The position numbers and the translations under genes are program-made. Shown here in pieces: positions 7,870 to 16,312 of a stretch of DNA of 32,897 nucleotides (position 1 is its first letter; each line of letters begins with the position of its first letter). Where the stretch lies: the NCBI GenBank assembly GCA_014728985.1, contig WJKS01000066.1, forward strand, positions 1 through 32,897, written 5' to 3'. Source of the stretch: Candidatus Aenigmatarchaeota archaeon. Lineage in GTDB: Archaea; Aenigmatarchaeota; Aenigmatarchaeia; CG10238-14. A model generated the notes under the pieces. The model worked only from the letters and a program-made list of their open reading frames with translations, searched no databases and had not been told where the DNA came from.

Positions 7870-8616
7870 ATGTATCCAAGAGTAATTGGTGTAATCTCTG
7901 GAAAAGGAGGTGTAGGAAAAACTACCACTGTTCTAAATCTTTCTGCGGCCTTGAATGAGATGAACAAGAATGTTGTTGCTATTGATGCTGACGTTAAGAT
8001 GTCAGGCCTCGCACTACAATTAGGGATGTATTATTTTCCTGTAACATTAAATGACGTACTCAAGGACATAGAAGATCTTTATAGGGCTGTATATATACAT
8101 TCATCCGGGTTAAGGGTAATACCGGCCTCAATTTGTCTTGAAGATTGTAATATCTCCAATCTTAAGAAAATCTTAAATCATACTTCAATGCAGAACAATA
8201 TGATTATTGTTGACGGTCCTCCAGGCCTTGAAAAAAATGCATTATCGGTTATGGAATCCTGTAAGAGGATATTGGTGGTTACAGAACCAGAGTTACCTGC
8301 AATAACTGATGTGATGAAAATAGTTAACCTATGTAGAGAAAGGGAAGTCAAGTTAATTGGGGTTGTGATCAACAAATACAGGAAAGGTAGAGAGCAAATC
8401 ACTAAGGAAGAGATTGAATCAACTCTTCAGGTCCCAATAATTGGTGTGATTCCTGAGGATAAAAATGTCAAGAAAAGCGTTTTCAGAAAAAAACCAATCG
8501 TATTGGCTAAGCCATATTCACCTGCCTCAGTGGCTTACAAGAAAATTGCGGCAAGATTAGTGGGTGAAAAATACGAAGAGGAGAACATAATAAAAAGATT
8601 AGTAGGAAGGTTTTAA
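7870..8616 (+). CDS. MinD/ParA-family ATPase
   Basis: 248 residues. The deviant Walker A, GKGGVGKTT (residues 11-19, signature Lys at 12), is followed by AIDADVK, a Walker B/switch II-type IIVDGPPGL (Asp115), and the GVVINKYRKG nucleotide-base motif. The last dozen residues (EENIIKRLVGRF) look like the amphipathic membrane-targeting helix of MinD. Such ATPases dimerise on ATP at the membrane and position or activate partners (division site, pili, archaella, secretion). Here it is the only cytosolic protein within a series of exported proteins, and the next gene starts 2 nt after its stop, so a role in placing or assembling that surface structure is a fair inference. No MinE or pilus ATPase is nearby. 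Confidence -1.
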   Translation: MYPRVIGVISGKGGVGKTTTVLNLSAALNEMNKNVVAIDADVKMSGLALQLGMYYFPVTLNDVLKDIEDLYRAVYIHSSGLRVIPASICLEDCNISNLKKILNHTSMQNNMIIVDGPPGLEKNALSVMESCKRILVVTEPELPAITDVMKIVNLCREREVKLIGVVINKYRKGREQITKEEIESTLQVPIIGVIPEDKNVKKSVFRKKPIVLAKPYSPASVAYKKIAARLVGEKYEEENIIKRLVGRF

Positions 8617-8618
8617 AA

Positions 8619-10958
8619 ATGAGGAAATTTTTACTCACATTAACACTTCTAACATTAACAGTAGGTATTGCGAATTCAACTCCTGATTTATCAGTTGTGG
8701 TTGAACCAGATAATAATCTATGGGTAGGTGAAGAATTGAATATTTCCTTAACTTGTCTGGATAATAATCCAAACGCTACTATTGAATCTGCTTATCTTAA
8801 TGTTACTGGTCCCGGGGACTTTTTTGTGTACTATGATATGGAGGAGAATTCCTATGGGAGTTATTCTAAGTATATAGATGATTTTAATCAGGTTGGGGAA
8901 TATGATGTGAATATTTATTGTGAGAATAATCTAACTGAGATTTCAAACGAAGAGATTAATGTCAAAGTATCAGAATTTACTGTGGATATAGTAGAGATGA
9001 ATCCTGACCCTGCTTATATTGGTGATGAGTTAGAACTGGGAATTGCCACAAAAATAGACGGAGAACCCCATCATTATCAGGGAATTAACTTTACCGTAAA
9101 AATCGGAAATATTGAGGAGAGTTTTGACACTTCAGTTCCCTACCGGAATGGTATGTGGGAGATTAATATTGAGCCACCAGAATCGATAGGAACTCATGAT
9201 GTCTCTGTTCAGGCTGATTATGATAGAACTACAGCTTACTCTGAGGGTGAAATAGAAGTTAAGTCACCATTACAATTTGAACTGGTAGATATTGATAAAA
9301 CTTGGATAAAAGAAGATGATAATATCACGCTTACATTTCGAAATTCTTTCAAGGGCGAACCCTTTTATCTAACTAAAAATAATCTTAATGTTAGAATAGA
9401 TGGTTATAATTGCGAAATACTTGAAACTTCACGGGGAGGAAGTTATTCTTATGTTAAGGTAGATACCCCTGATCTTTCTTCGGGGACTTATGATTTAAGG
9501 ATAGAATTAAACTATAATAATGAATGGATAGGGAAGGCGTCTGATAAAATAAGCTATGTAGTTCCAGTAATTGGTGAAATTGTTAACCCCAAAGATAAGG
9601 CGATAAGTACGACAATAACATTTGAGAAAGGAGATTTGAAAAACTCTATTGGAACTGATGGAAAAGGTGCTTACTCCTCGGAAATACCTCGAGGTACTTA
9701 TGATATTGAATTAGATTTCCCTCGCTCAAATTTATTATTAGAGGATGTTGAGATAAAAAGTTTTGAAGATCCTATAAGGTATGATGAAATTACTTCTGGT
9801 TTTGAGCTAGAAGGAATAGGTGTTAATGCTATTTTCGTTTATGAGGTCGCCTTGGATTATGATGAGGCTCATCTGGAAATGACTTATGATGACAGCCTGG
9901 TCTCCAACGAGGAAAGGATAACGGTTTATAGATGTCAAAAATGGAATTTTGGTGCAAGAGTATGTAACGGAGATTGGAAAGAAGTTACCGCAGATATAGA
10001 TACAATTAGAAATGAGGTTAGTATTGATACTATCACATTGTCAGCATTTCTGATTGGTTATAAGAAAGAGATGATAATTGATGCCAATATTGAAAAAGAT
10101 AACTACTTTTTGGAGGATATAGTGAAAGTTCTTGGTATAGTTGAAGACGAAAACCAAAGAGCGATAGAAGGTGTTAAGGTAAATGGAGAGATAAGGGGAA
10201 CAGAAATAACTTTTACCGCTGAGACCGATAGTGGTGGGGTATTTACCAAAGAATTTCAAGGTCCTTCTACTGAGGGGAAACATGATTTGATACTTACCGC
10301 GGAAAAAGCGCCTTATGATGACGTTGATCAGACATTAGAGTTGGAAATGATTAGAAGTAAAAAACTAACTTTAACAGTCCCTAATAGTTTGGAATTGAGG
10401 GCGGGAGATAGTGCAAATACGGAATTTCTGTTAAATAATATCGGTCAGACCGATTTTTACGATCTTACTATTACCCTGAATGGAATCTCAACAGACTTCT
10501 ACATCCTAGGATTTACTGATATTGACAAGATAGAAGCAGGAGAAGAAAAGAGAGTACCGATTTCATTTAATCTCTCTAATTCTGTGGTTGAGGGCAGTTA
10601 CCCTGGCACAGTGAGGGTAAGAGGAGAAGATGTTGATTTGGAGGAAAGTTTTACACTTAAGGTTCAAAGCAAAGAGACCACAGAGGTTGAGGAATCTAAA
10701 TCAAAATTCCCATCTGCCAATATAGTGATCCCTAATTTTTCCTGGGAAACATTAGCTGTCTCAGTTTTTGGTGTTTTCTCAATAGGTGGTGCGATCTGGT
10801 TTAAAAAGAAAAAACAAAAACCAGGTAGAGAAAGGGAAGATGTCAAAAATATACTTTTAAACATCAAGAGTGAGGTAGAAAAAAATAAAAAACCTGTGAA
10901 GGTTAAGAAAAAGAACAAGAAAGATAAATCTGATGATTCTGTCTATTACGCAAGTTAA
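8619..10958 (+). CDS. Large membrane-anchored multi-domain surface protein
   Basis: 779 residues. A signal peptide (about 1-20) leads into several tandem Ig-like domains to about residue 315. Two carboxypeptidase-regulatory-like segments follow (one near 320-370 around GTDGKGAYSSEIPRGTYDIEL; one near 505-565 around VEDENQRAIEGVKV), then a NEW3-like domain (LELRAGDSANTEFLLNNIGQ). A transmembrane helix lies at about 705-726 (FSWETLAVSVFGVFSIGGAIWF), and a long Lys-rich cytoplasmic tail of about 50 residues ends the protein. The tail faces the compartment of the MinD-type ATPase encoded 2 nt upstream and could be its contact point (inference). It is the last gene of the series; a separate promoter follows. 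Confidence -1.
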   Translation: MRKFLLTLTLLTLTVGIANSTPDLSVVVEPDNNLWVGEELNISLTCLDNNPNATIESAYLNVTGPGDFFVYYDMEENSYGSYSKYIDDFNQVGEYDVNIYCENNLTEISNEEINVKVSEFTVDIVEMNPDPAYIGDELELGIATKIDGEPHHYQGINFTVKIGNIEESFDTSVPYRNGMWEINIEPPESIGTHDVSVQADYDRTTAYSEGEIEVKSPLQFELVDIDKTWIKEDDNITLTFRNSFKGEPFYLTKNNLNVRIDGYNCEILETSRGGSYSYVKVDTPDLSSGTYDLRIELNYNNEWIGKASDKISYVVPVIGEIVNPKDKAISTTITFEKGDLKNSIGTDGKGAYSSEIPRGTYDIELDFPRSNLLLEDVEIKSFEDPIRYDEITSGFELEGIGVNAIFVYEVALDYDEAHLEMTYDDSLVSNEERITVYRCQKWNFGARVCNGDWKEVTADIDTIRNEVSIDTITLSAFLIGYKKEMIIDANIEKDNYFLEDIVKVLGIVEDENQRAIEGVKVNGEIRGTEITFTAETDSGGVFTKEFQGPSTEGKHDLILTAEKAPYDDVDQTLELEMIRSKKLTLTVPNSLELRAGDSANTEFLLNNIGQTDFYDLTITLNGISTDFYILGFTDIDKIEAGEEKRVPISFNLSNSVVEGSYPGTVRVRGEDVDLEESFTLKVQSKETTEVEESKSKFPSANIVIPNFSWETLAVSVFGVFSIGGAIWFKKKKQKPGREREDVKNILLNIKSEVEKNKKPVKVKKKNKKDKSDDSVYYAS

Positions 10959-11018
10959 TCCCATTCTAAGGTATCAGATATATAAAAAGTACTCCCCAAA
11001 CTATTCTAGAGGGTATCT

Positions 11019-11744
11019 ATGTTAATAGCAGCTACTGCGGATATACATTCACCACTTCATTACGATTTGTTTGTGAAGGAAATAAACAATATTGCGGTTC
11101 AACCTGACTTATTTTTAATAGCTGGAGATTTGGTTGATAGGAACGCTACCAGGAAATCTGGTCCTTTTGGAGAATTAAGGAAAGTTTCAAATGCCATGTT
11201 CGGGAAGATTAATTGTCCGATATTTGCCTGTTTTGGTAATAATGAGTTCATTCAGCACTGGGATCAGATAAGGGAAGAAAACCCTGAGATAAAATTCCTC
11301 CAGGACGAGAGTGTGATTGTTGAAATTGATGGGAAAAAAGTGGGTATAGTCGGAAGTAAGGGGAGTTTGGATAGACCCACTTGGTGGCAGAGAAACAATA
11401 TTCCTGGAATTGCTGAGAAATATACCAAAAGGATTAGTAGAATTTCTGACTTACTTGCTAATCTGGACGTTGATTATAAGATACTTCTGATACATTATCC
11501 ACCTACTTATAAGATTCTTGGTACAGAAAATCCCAGAAGTCATCCAGAACTTGCATGCGGAAGAATGGAGAAAGTTTTGATTGAACAGAAAGTGGATTTG
11601 GTTATATCTGGTCATGCTCATCGTGGGAAGAAAGAGGCTTGGGTTAACGGGACTCCTGTTCTTAATGTTGGTTTGGAACTGAACGGTGGCATAGTTGAAA
11701 TTAAGCCTGAGGATTTGAAGCCTGGGTTGGAGAAATTCTTTTGA
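11019..11744 (+). CDS. Calcineurin-like metallophosphoesterase
   Basis: 241 residues with all blocks of the calcineurin-like phosphoesterase fold in order: ADIHS near the start (Asp and His metal ligands), IAGDLVDRN, CFGNNEF (the GN-N-E variant of the GNHD block), LLIHYPP and SGHAHRG. It is the size of archaeal Icc/YfcE-type enzymes, which hydrolyse phosphodiesters or phosphomonoesters with two metal ions; the substrate cannot be told. A TATA element ATATATAAAAAG at about 10977-10988 and a GAGGG a few nt before the ATG suggest a single-gene transcript with a short leader. No link with the surface locus is evident. Confidence -1.
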   Translation: MLIAATADIHSPLHYDLFVKEINNIAVQPDLFLIAGDLVDRNATRKSGPFGELRKVSNAMFGKINCPIFACFGNNEFIQHWDQIREENPEIKFLQDESVIVEIDGKKVGIVGSKGSLDRPTWWQRNNIPGIAEKYTKRISRISDLLANLDVDYKILLIHYPPTYKILGTENPRSHPELACGRMEKVLIEQKVDLVISGHAHRGKKEAWVNGTPVLNVGLELNGGIVEIKPEDLKPGLEKFF

Positions 11745-11792
11745 TCGAAATTTTTCAATTAAAATAAATAATTTCTATTCTAATGATCTTAC

Positions 11793-12050
11793 ATGGTTTA
11801 TGTGAGAGTCATAGGGTCCTGGACATATGTAAATAGAGATCCACCGGAAGATTATGGGAGTTTAGATTTAGGCAAATGGGATAATAGGGATCGAATAGTT
11901 AGTTGGGGAGGTAGAAACGCTGATAGGGAAGGGATAACTTGTGTTTCTTTGGCGGGAACTCTTGCAATGGAATTGGAAAAAATATCGGCTTATAAAACTG
12001 GTACTATTCTGCTAGATAGTGGGAACATTTTTGTTTCTTGTCTTCGATAA
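11793..12050 (+). CDS. Small hypothetical protein
   Basis: 85 residues, not recognised. The reading frame is supported by coding-like composition (few rare codons, mixed Trp/Gly/Asp/Arg) and by a TATA-like ATTAAAATAAAT about 29 nt before the ATG. No signal peptide or transmembrane helix is evident. The middle (WGGRNADREGITCVSLAG) is Gly-rich with one Cys, and a second Cys sits near the C-terminus. It is convergent with the next small gene (18 bp apart). It is one of several similar-sized single-gene units scattered over 11.7-28.8 kb. Confidence -1.
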   Translation: MVYVRVIGSWTYVNRDPPEDYGSLDLGKWDNRDRIVSWGGRNADREGITCVSLAGTLAMELEKISAYKTGTILLDSGNIFVSCLR

Positions 12051-12068
12051 AAATACATTGAAGATATT

Positions 12069-12335
12069 TTAATCCTCTTCAACAACAGTGTAAAATGGTA
12101 TGAGTTCCCCGGTAAAACCCATATCACCGACCAAGTCTGCATGACGGCAGCGTTTTGCATAAAGTTCCCTTCTAGTTCCCATAGCAAGAGTACACCAAAT
12201 TATCCCGTTTCCGTCTGGATTGGACATATATTCACAAGGAGGACTTTTCCCTGGGTTGACAGTTTTTTCTACTGCTTCGTAATGGTTCTTCCCTTCCTTG
12301 TCAGTATAGAGTTCTCCATCACATTTAATAACCAT
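12069..12335 (-). CDS. Small Cys-containing hypothetical protein
   Basis: 88 residues from the ATG at 12335 (MVIKCDGELY). The track's longer version from 12458 is rejected because a TATA box, GTATATTTAAA on this strand, lies 27-28 nt before 12335, inside the would-be extension. The extension would also run through the valS promoter. Four Cys (in VIKCDG, PPCEY, IIWCTL, KRCRHAD) could bind zinc, but the spacing matches no motif I know. No membrane segment. Not recognised. Confidence -1.
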   Translation of the reverse strand: MVIKCDGELYTDKEGKNHYEAVEKTVNPGKSPPCEYMSNPDGNGIIWCTLAMGTRRELYAKRCRHADLVGDMGFTGELIPFYTVVEED

Positions 12336-12357
12336 AGGAAATCCTTTTTTATTAACT

Positions 12358-12368
12358 TTTAAATATAC
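12358..12368 (-). promoter_or_regulatory. TATA box of the small Cys protein
   Basis: GTATATTTAAA on the minus strand is centred 27-28 nt before the ATG at 12335. It decides the start codon and implies a leaderless transcript. Confidence -1.
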
Positions 12369-12476
12369 CTTTCTTTCCAATGGCTTTTTAGGTGCTGGAA
12401 ATGCACGGTGAAAGTTGGGTACAAAACTAAGAAGAATAGTGATACTTTTAAGTCTCATTCTACAAATCTAATATCT

Positions 12477-14825
12477 ATGAAGTTCAAACCTAAGATCAAG
12501 AAGAAGAGATGGGATAAGTCTTTAGAGAAGTCTCTTTGGGATATGTGGCAGGAGAAAAAGATATTCAAATTCAATAAAAAGTCCAAAAAACCCTTATTTT
12601 CTATAGACACTCCACCACCTTATGTTAACTCGCCCATCCATATTGGTCACGCTTATACCTATGTTTGGCAGGATATTATGGCTAGATCCAAGAGGATGCT
12701 TGGCCATGAAGTATTATTCCCCTTGGGACTTGATAAAAATGGTTTACCAATAGAAGTTCAGACCGAAAAAGTCTATAATATTAACATGCATGAAACTCCC
12801 AGAGAAGAATTCATAGAATTATGTAAAAAAATGATTGAAAAATCAGGTGATAAGTCGTTAGATTCATTTAAAAGATTGGGATTAAGCTGTAATGAATGGG
12901 ATGTTAAGTATGAGATTTCCGGAAGGTACGATACTGATGATCCTGAGTATAGAAGATTAACTCAGGAAACATTCATTGACCTCTGGAAAAAAGACCTAGT
13001 TTATGAGGATTTAAAACCAACTAATTACTGCTCAGTTTGTGGTACAGCTATTGCTGATGCAGAAGTTGAATACAGAGAGAAAACTACCCAGCTGAACCAC
13101 GTTAAATTCAAGGTTAAGGGCTCAGATGAGGAAATAATTATCGCTACCACAAGACCGGAATTACTATGTACTTGCAAAATCGTTCTCTACAATCCTGAAG
13201 ATGAAAGATATCAACATTTAAAAAATAAAAAAGCAATTGTTCCAATTTTTGACCAAGAAGTGAAGATAATTCCACATCCTATTGCTAAACCTGAGTTTGG
13301 GTCTGGTTTAATGATGATTTGTTCTTTTGGTGATTATACTGATATAAGGACACTCCGGGAATTGGAAATAGACCCTACATACGCCATCAATACGGAAGGT
13401 AAAATGACCGATGTCGCAGGAGATTATCAGGGGATGATAGTAGAAGAAGCGAGAGAAAAAATAATTGAAGAGCTCGGAGAACAGAATCTTCTGGTTAAAC
13501 AAGAAAAAACTCATCAGAGACAACCAATCTGCTGGAGATCAAAGACGCCAATTGAATTTGTTGCATTAAAAGAATTCTACCTTAAACAGGTCGATTATAT
13601 AGATCAGTTGAAAAAAATTTCAAACAAAATGAGATTCTTTGCTCCTGAAAGTAAGCAGATACTCATGGACTGGATAAATTCCATAACGATTGACTGGGTT
13701 TTATCAAGGAGGAGATATTATGGTACAGAAGTTCCTCTTTGGTATTGTGAGAAATGTGGTTATACTTACGTTCCTGAAAAGGGTAAATACTATCAGCCAT
13801 GGAAGGATCCTTGTCCAATTGATAAATGTCCTGAATGTGGGGGAGATAAATGGAGAGGCGAAGAAAGAACATTCGATACATGGTTTGATTCCTCTTCGTC
13901 CGAAGCTTATATCTTGGGATATCTCTGGGATAAGGAATTCTTTAAGAAGAATATGCCCTGTTCAATGAGACCTCAGGGAAAGGAGATAGTCAGATGTTGG
14001 TTGTATTACACGATTCTTAAATCAATGCATCTCTATGGTATGGAACCTTTCGAACATTGCTGGATACATATGCATGTTGTTGATGAAAAAGGGATAAAAA
14101 TGTCCAAATCACTTGGGAACGTTATTGATCCCCAGGAAATAATCGAGAAATATGGTGCTGATGCATTCAGGATCTGGTCCTGCCTTGAGGGTAATATTAC
14201 CCGGGGAGACATCAGATGTTCATTTGAGAGAATTGAGGGTAATGCCAAATTTTTGACAAAGCTCTGGAATGTTAGCAGGTTTATTTCAATGTTTCCTGAA
14301 CCTGAGGAAGCAAGTTTAACAGATTCAGATAAGTGGATACTTGATGAATTGGGTGCATTGATAGAGAGAACTAAGAAGAACTATGAGATATACGAATTCA
14401 GTCTAATTGCTGAGGACGTTAGAAATTTTGTTTGGGATACATTTGCTTCTCATTACATTGAAATGGTTAAATCGAGAGCTTACGGACAGGAGTTTAACGA
14501 AAAAGAACAAAGAGCGGCCTGGTATACTCTTCATACTGTTTTGAAAAATATTTTGAAAATATTATCCCCGGTTATACCATTTGTAACCGATCATATCTGG
14601 TTGGATTTATATTCTGATAAGAACATTTGTACGGTTTCTTATCCCGAAACTGAATGGGAATATGGTATGCAGAAGTTAACTGAAGGACTTTTAGGTTTTA
14701 ACAGTAAAGTTTGGAAGATGAAAAAGGATAAAGATCTGAGCATGAAAGACGAGGTTAAAGTTGATATTCCTGATGATCTGAAGAGATTTAAGAAGGATTT
14801 GGTTAGGATGCATCATATTATTTAA
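12477..14825 (+). CDS. valS: Valyl-tRNA synthetase
   Basis: Class Ia synthetase that charges tRNA-Val and edits mis-acylated Thr. The HIGH signature is HIGHAYTY after DTPPPYVNSP, and KMSKSLGN is complete. An inserted CP1 editing domain (ATTRPELL ... GSGLMMICSFGDYTD) and a MRPQGKEIVRCW block distinguish it from Leu and Ile enzymes. Cys pairs (CSVCG; CEKCG and CPECGG) look like zinc-binding knuckles. It is about 782 residues and lacks a long C-terminal coiled coil, as is usual for small archaeal forms. The start at the ATG at 12477 is favoured over the GTG at 12408: a TTTTAAG box at about 12446-12452 sits 28 nt upstream, and the N-terminus then reads MKFKPKIKKKRWD, close to family norms. Confidence -1.
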   Translation: MKFKPKIKKKRWDKSLEKSLWDMWQEKKIFKFNKKSKKPLFSIDTPPPYVNSPIHIGHAYTYVWQDIMARSKRMLGHEVLFPLGLDKNGLPIEVQTEKVYNINMHETPREEFIELCKKMIEKSGDKSLDSFKRLGLSCNEWDVKYEISGRYDTDDPEYRRLTQETFIDLWKKDLVYEDLKPTNYCSVCGTAIADAEVEYREKTTQLNHVKFKVKGSDEEIIIATTRPELLCTCKIVLYNPEDERYQHLKNKKAIVPIFDQEVKIIPHPIAKPEFGSGLMMICSFGDYTDIRTLRELEIDPTYAINTEGKMTDVAGDYQGMIVEEAREKIIEELGEQNLLVKQEKTHQRQPICWRSKTPIEFVALKEFYLKQVDYIDQLKKISNKMRFFAPESKQILMDWINSITIDWVLSRRRYYGTEVPLWYCEKCGYTYVPEKGKYYQPWKDPCPIDKCPECGGDKWRGEERTFDTWFDSSSSEAYILGYLWDKEFFKKNMPCSMRPQGKEIVRCWLYYTILKSMHLYGMEPFEHCWIHMHVVDEKGIKMSKSLGNVIDPQEIIEKYGADAFRIWSCLEGNITRGDIRCSFERIEGNAKFLTKLWNVSRFISMFPEPEEASLTDSDKWILDELGALIERTKKNYEIYEFSLIAEDVRNFVWDTFASHYIEMVKSRAYGQEFNEKEQRAAWYTLHTVLKNILKILSPVIPFVTDHIWLDLYSDKNICTVSYPETEWEYGMQKLTEGLLGFNSKVWKMKKDKDLSMKDEVKVDIPDDLKRFKKDLVRMHHII

Positions 14826-14873
14826 GTTATGGTATTATAATTCTCTATTTTTGAAAAATTATCTAATAGTATT

Positions 14874-15242
14874 CTAATATCTGTTATATTGGTTAGTAGA
14901 TAGAATGAATTTTATAGGTTCGAAATAAATCTCATCTTTTATGGGAGATCCAACTCCTTCACAGACTTGCCTTAAGAAATTTACCGCCCCCTGTTCTTTC
15001 TCAGCTCCTTGCCTAACAAATTGTAGACTTAAAACCCCTCGACCTCGAGAACCATCTATCTCCCATTCCATGTACTTAGACGTAAATAGTAATCTTCCTA
15101 AACTCGGATGTCTACCAGTTAAACCACCAGTATAATCATTCGCATGTCCATCAGAAATAGTTAGTCCTGGGATTTCAGCTAGAGCTTTGGTTAAAATAGG
15201 GATTTCAAGTTGCTCATTTAAGGGAATATATCGATATCCCAT
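14874..15242 (-). CDS. Hypothetical protein, 122 aa
   Basis: Not recognised. The ATG at 15242 has a TATA box (TTATTTAAG on this strand) 27 nt upstream, which supports a real, leaderless gene. There is no signal peptide or transmembrane segment. The first third is acidic/hydrophobic, the middle is Gly/Arg-rich (YTGGLTGRHPSLGRL, DGSRGRGVLSL) and the end is mixed. It shares its upstream region with the divergent Nudix gene. It might be an enzyme fragment or a lineage-specific fold; no catalytic motif is evident. Confidence -1.
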   Translation of the reverse strand: MGYRYIPLNEQLEIPILTKALAEIPGLTISDGHANDYTGGLTGRHPSLGRLLFTSKYMEWEIDGSRGRGVLSLQFVRQGAEKEQGAVNFLRQVCEGVGSPIKDEIYFEPIKFILSTNQYNRY

Positions 15243-15264
15243 AGATTTAAATTTAGTGTAAATC

Positions 15265-15273
15265 CTTAAATAA
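15265..15273 (-). promoter_or_regulatory. TATA box of the 122-aa gene
   Basis: TTATTTAAG read on the minus strand, centred 27 nt before the ATG at 15242. It lies in the 71-bp divergent region shared with the Nudix gene. Confidence -1.
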
Positions 15274-15313
15274 CCTACTCATCAGTATTAAAATACCTAG
15301 AATTCTAAATAAT

Positions 15314-15940
15314 ATGTTTATGCCTGAAAAAATACTTGTAGTCCCTAAGGAAATCCTCTTCGGAAAAAAGAATGAAAGATATTTCCAAGGCTTTAAGCCG
15401 AGAAAAAATCTAGATTTTGAAAATGTAATCAAAAATCACTCAAAGTTTATCCTGAGGAAAACTACTTCACATAAACAGTCTGTCCCAGCTGAGCAGGACG
15501 AGTCAATGAAACAGATAATACCATACATAGTTTTCAGACATAAGGACAAGTATTTTGTCTATAAAAGATTACCTAAAAGTGAGGAAGAAAGATTAGTTGA
15601 GAAATATTCAATGGGTGTGGGTGGCCATATTAATCCGATTGATGAGAATAGTTCAACTAATATTCTATGGGAGGGTATGAAAAGAGAGTTTGAAGAAGAA
15701 GTAGATTATCCTTATGATTATAAAACCAAAATAATCGGATTTATCAATGATGACAAGGACAGTGTGGGTAGGGTTCATTTCGGTGTTGTTTTTCTTGCTG
15801 AAGGTCTGAATGACAGAATAGAAGTTAGGGAAATGGATAAATTATCTGGTAAGATGATGACATTGTTAGAGGTTAAGAGGATAAGAGATAAACTAGAAGG
15901 TTGGTCACAGATTGTGTTTGATTGGTTGAGAAATTCTTGA
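15314..15940 (+). CDS. Nudix hydrolase
   Basis: 208 residues. The Nudix signature is present as GGHINP (residues 103-108), a lengthened loop, and then EGMKREFEEEVD, which supplies the R-E-x-x-E-E metal site (Arg124, Glu125, Glu127/128/129). Ahead of it are two strands typical of the fold (IIPYIVFRHKDKYFVYKRL). The ~60-residue N-terminal extension is unusual for the simplest family members. Enzymes of this type cleave nucleoside diphosphate-linked compounds; the substrate cannot be inferred. Starts at 15314 or 15320 (MFMPEK) are both possible; a TATTAAAATAC box lies 24-30 nt upstream. Confidence -1.
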   Translation: MFMPEKILVVPKEILFGKKNERYFQGFKPRKNLDFENVIKNHSKFILRKTTSHKQSVPAEQDESMKQIIPYIVFRHKDKYFVYKRLPKSEEERLVEKYSMGVGGHINPIDENSSTNILWEGMKREFEEEVDYPYDYKTKIIGFINDDKDSVGRVHFGVVFLAEGLNDRIEVREMDKLSGKMMTLLEVKRIRDKLEGWSQIVFDWLRNS

Positions 15941-15944
15941 TCCA

Positions 15945-15952
15945 TATTTAAG
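15945..15952 (+). promoter_or_regulatory. TATA box of the 86-aa gene
   Basis: TATTTAAG centred 27 nt before the ATG at 15976, just after the Nudix stop codon. Confidence -1.
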
Positions 15953-15975
15953 GTTAAAAATACTCTTCTAATGAC

Positions 15976-16236
15976 ATGAAATACAGTGGTAGAACTACTG
16001 TCTTGATACATGGGGGGGGTCATTCCAGAACTCTTTCAAGTGCGATTGGTGATTCCAGTCTAAAAGTTTTCTATTCCCGTCGATTCCCCAGTAGAGGTGA
16101 TATTCTATTAACACTTCCTTGTGATCAAGTTCCTCTCCTTGAACAAACTCTTGATCCCTATATGCATGATGATGGAATAAGGATTGAAGATATAGGATTC
16201 TTTGGAGGAATTAATTTCCTTTTAGGAAATGATTAA
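15976..16236 (+). CDS. Small hypothetical protein, 86 aa
   Basis: Not recognised. It is supported by a well-placed TATA box and by a TTAAATTTTTTAAG element downstream that marks the next promoter. The N-terminus is TTVLIHGGGHSRTL, a Gly/His-rich turn that resembles a phosphate-binding or metal-binding loop but matches no family I can name. The C-terminus is hydrophobic/Gly-rich (DIGFFGGINFLLG). It is a single-gene unit between the Nudix gene and glyA. Confidence -1.
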   Translation: MKYSGRTTVLIHGGGHSRTLSSAIGDSSLKVFYSRRFPSRGDILLTLPCDQVPLLEQTLDPYMHDDGIRIEDIGFFGGINFLLGND

Positions 16237-16312
16237 CTACTCTACTCTAACAACTGAATTTTCTACTAGACCACCTAAATCAGCTTAAATTTTTTAAGAG
16301 AGATTATTACTT

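Noticed and set aside
12336-12458. N-terminal extension of the small Cys protein
   Set aside because: The TATA box at 12358-12368 falls inside it, 27-28 nt before a better ATG.
12408-12476. Longer valS N-terminus from GTG 12408
   Set aside because: It would include the TATA-like element and read through a region that fits a promoter better; the ATG at 12477 gives a family-like start.
13690-13968. 92-aa plus-strand ORF within valS, and similar track ORFs (27..308, 452..679, 16766..17095, 21636..21908, 26427..26837)
   Set aside because: They overlap well-supported genes in other frames, lack promoters and show low-quality composition; shadows only.
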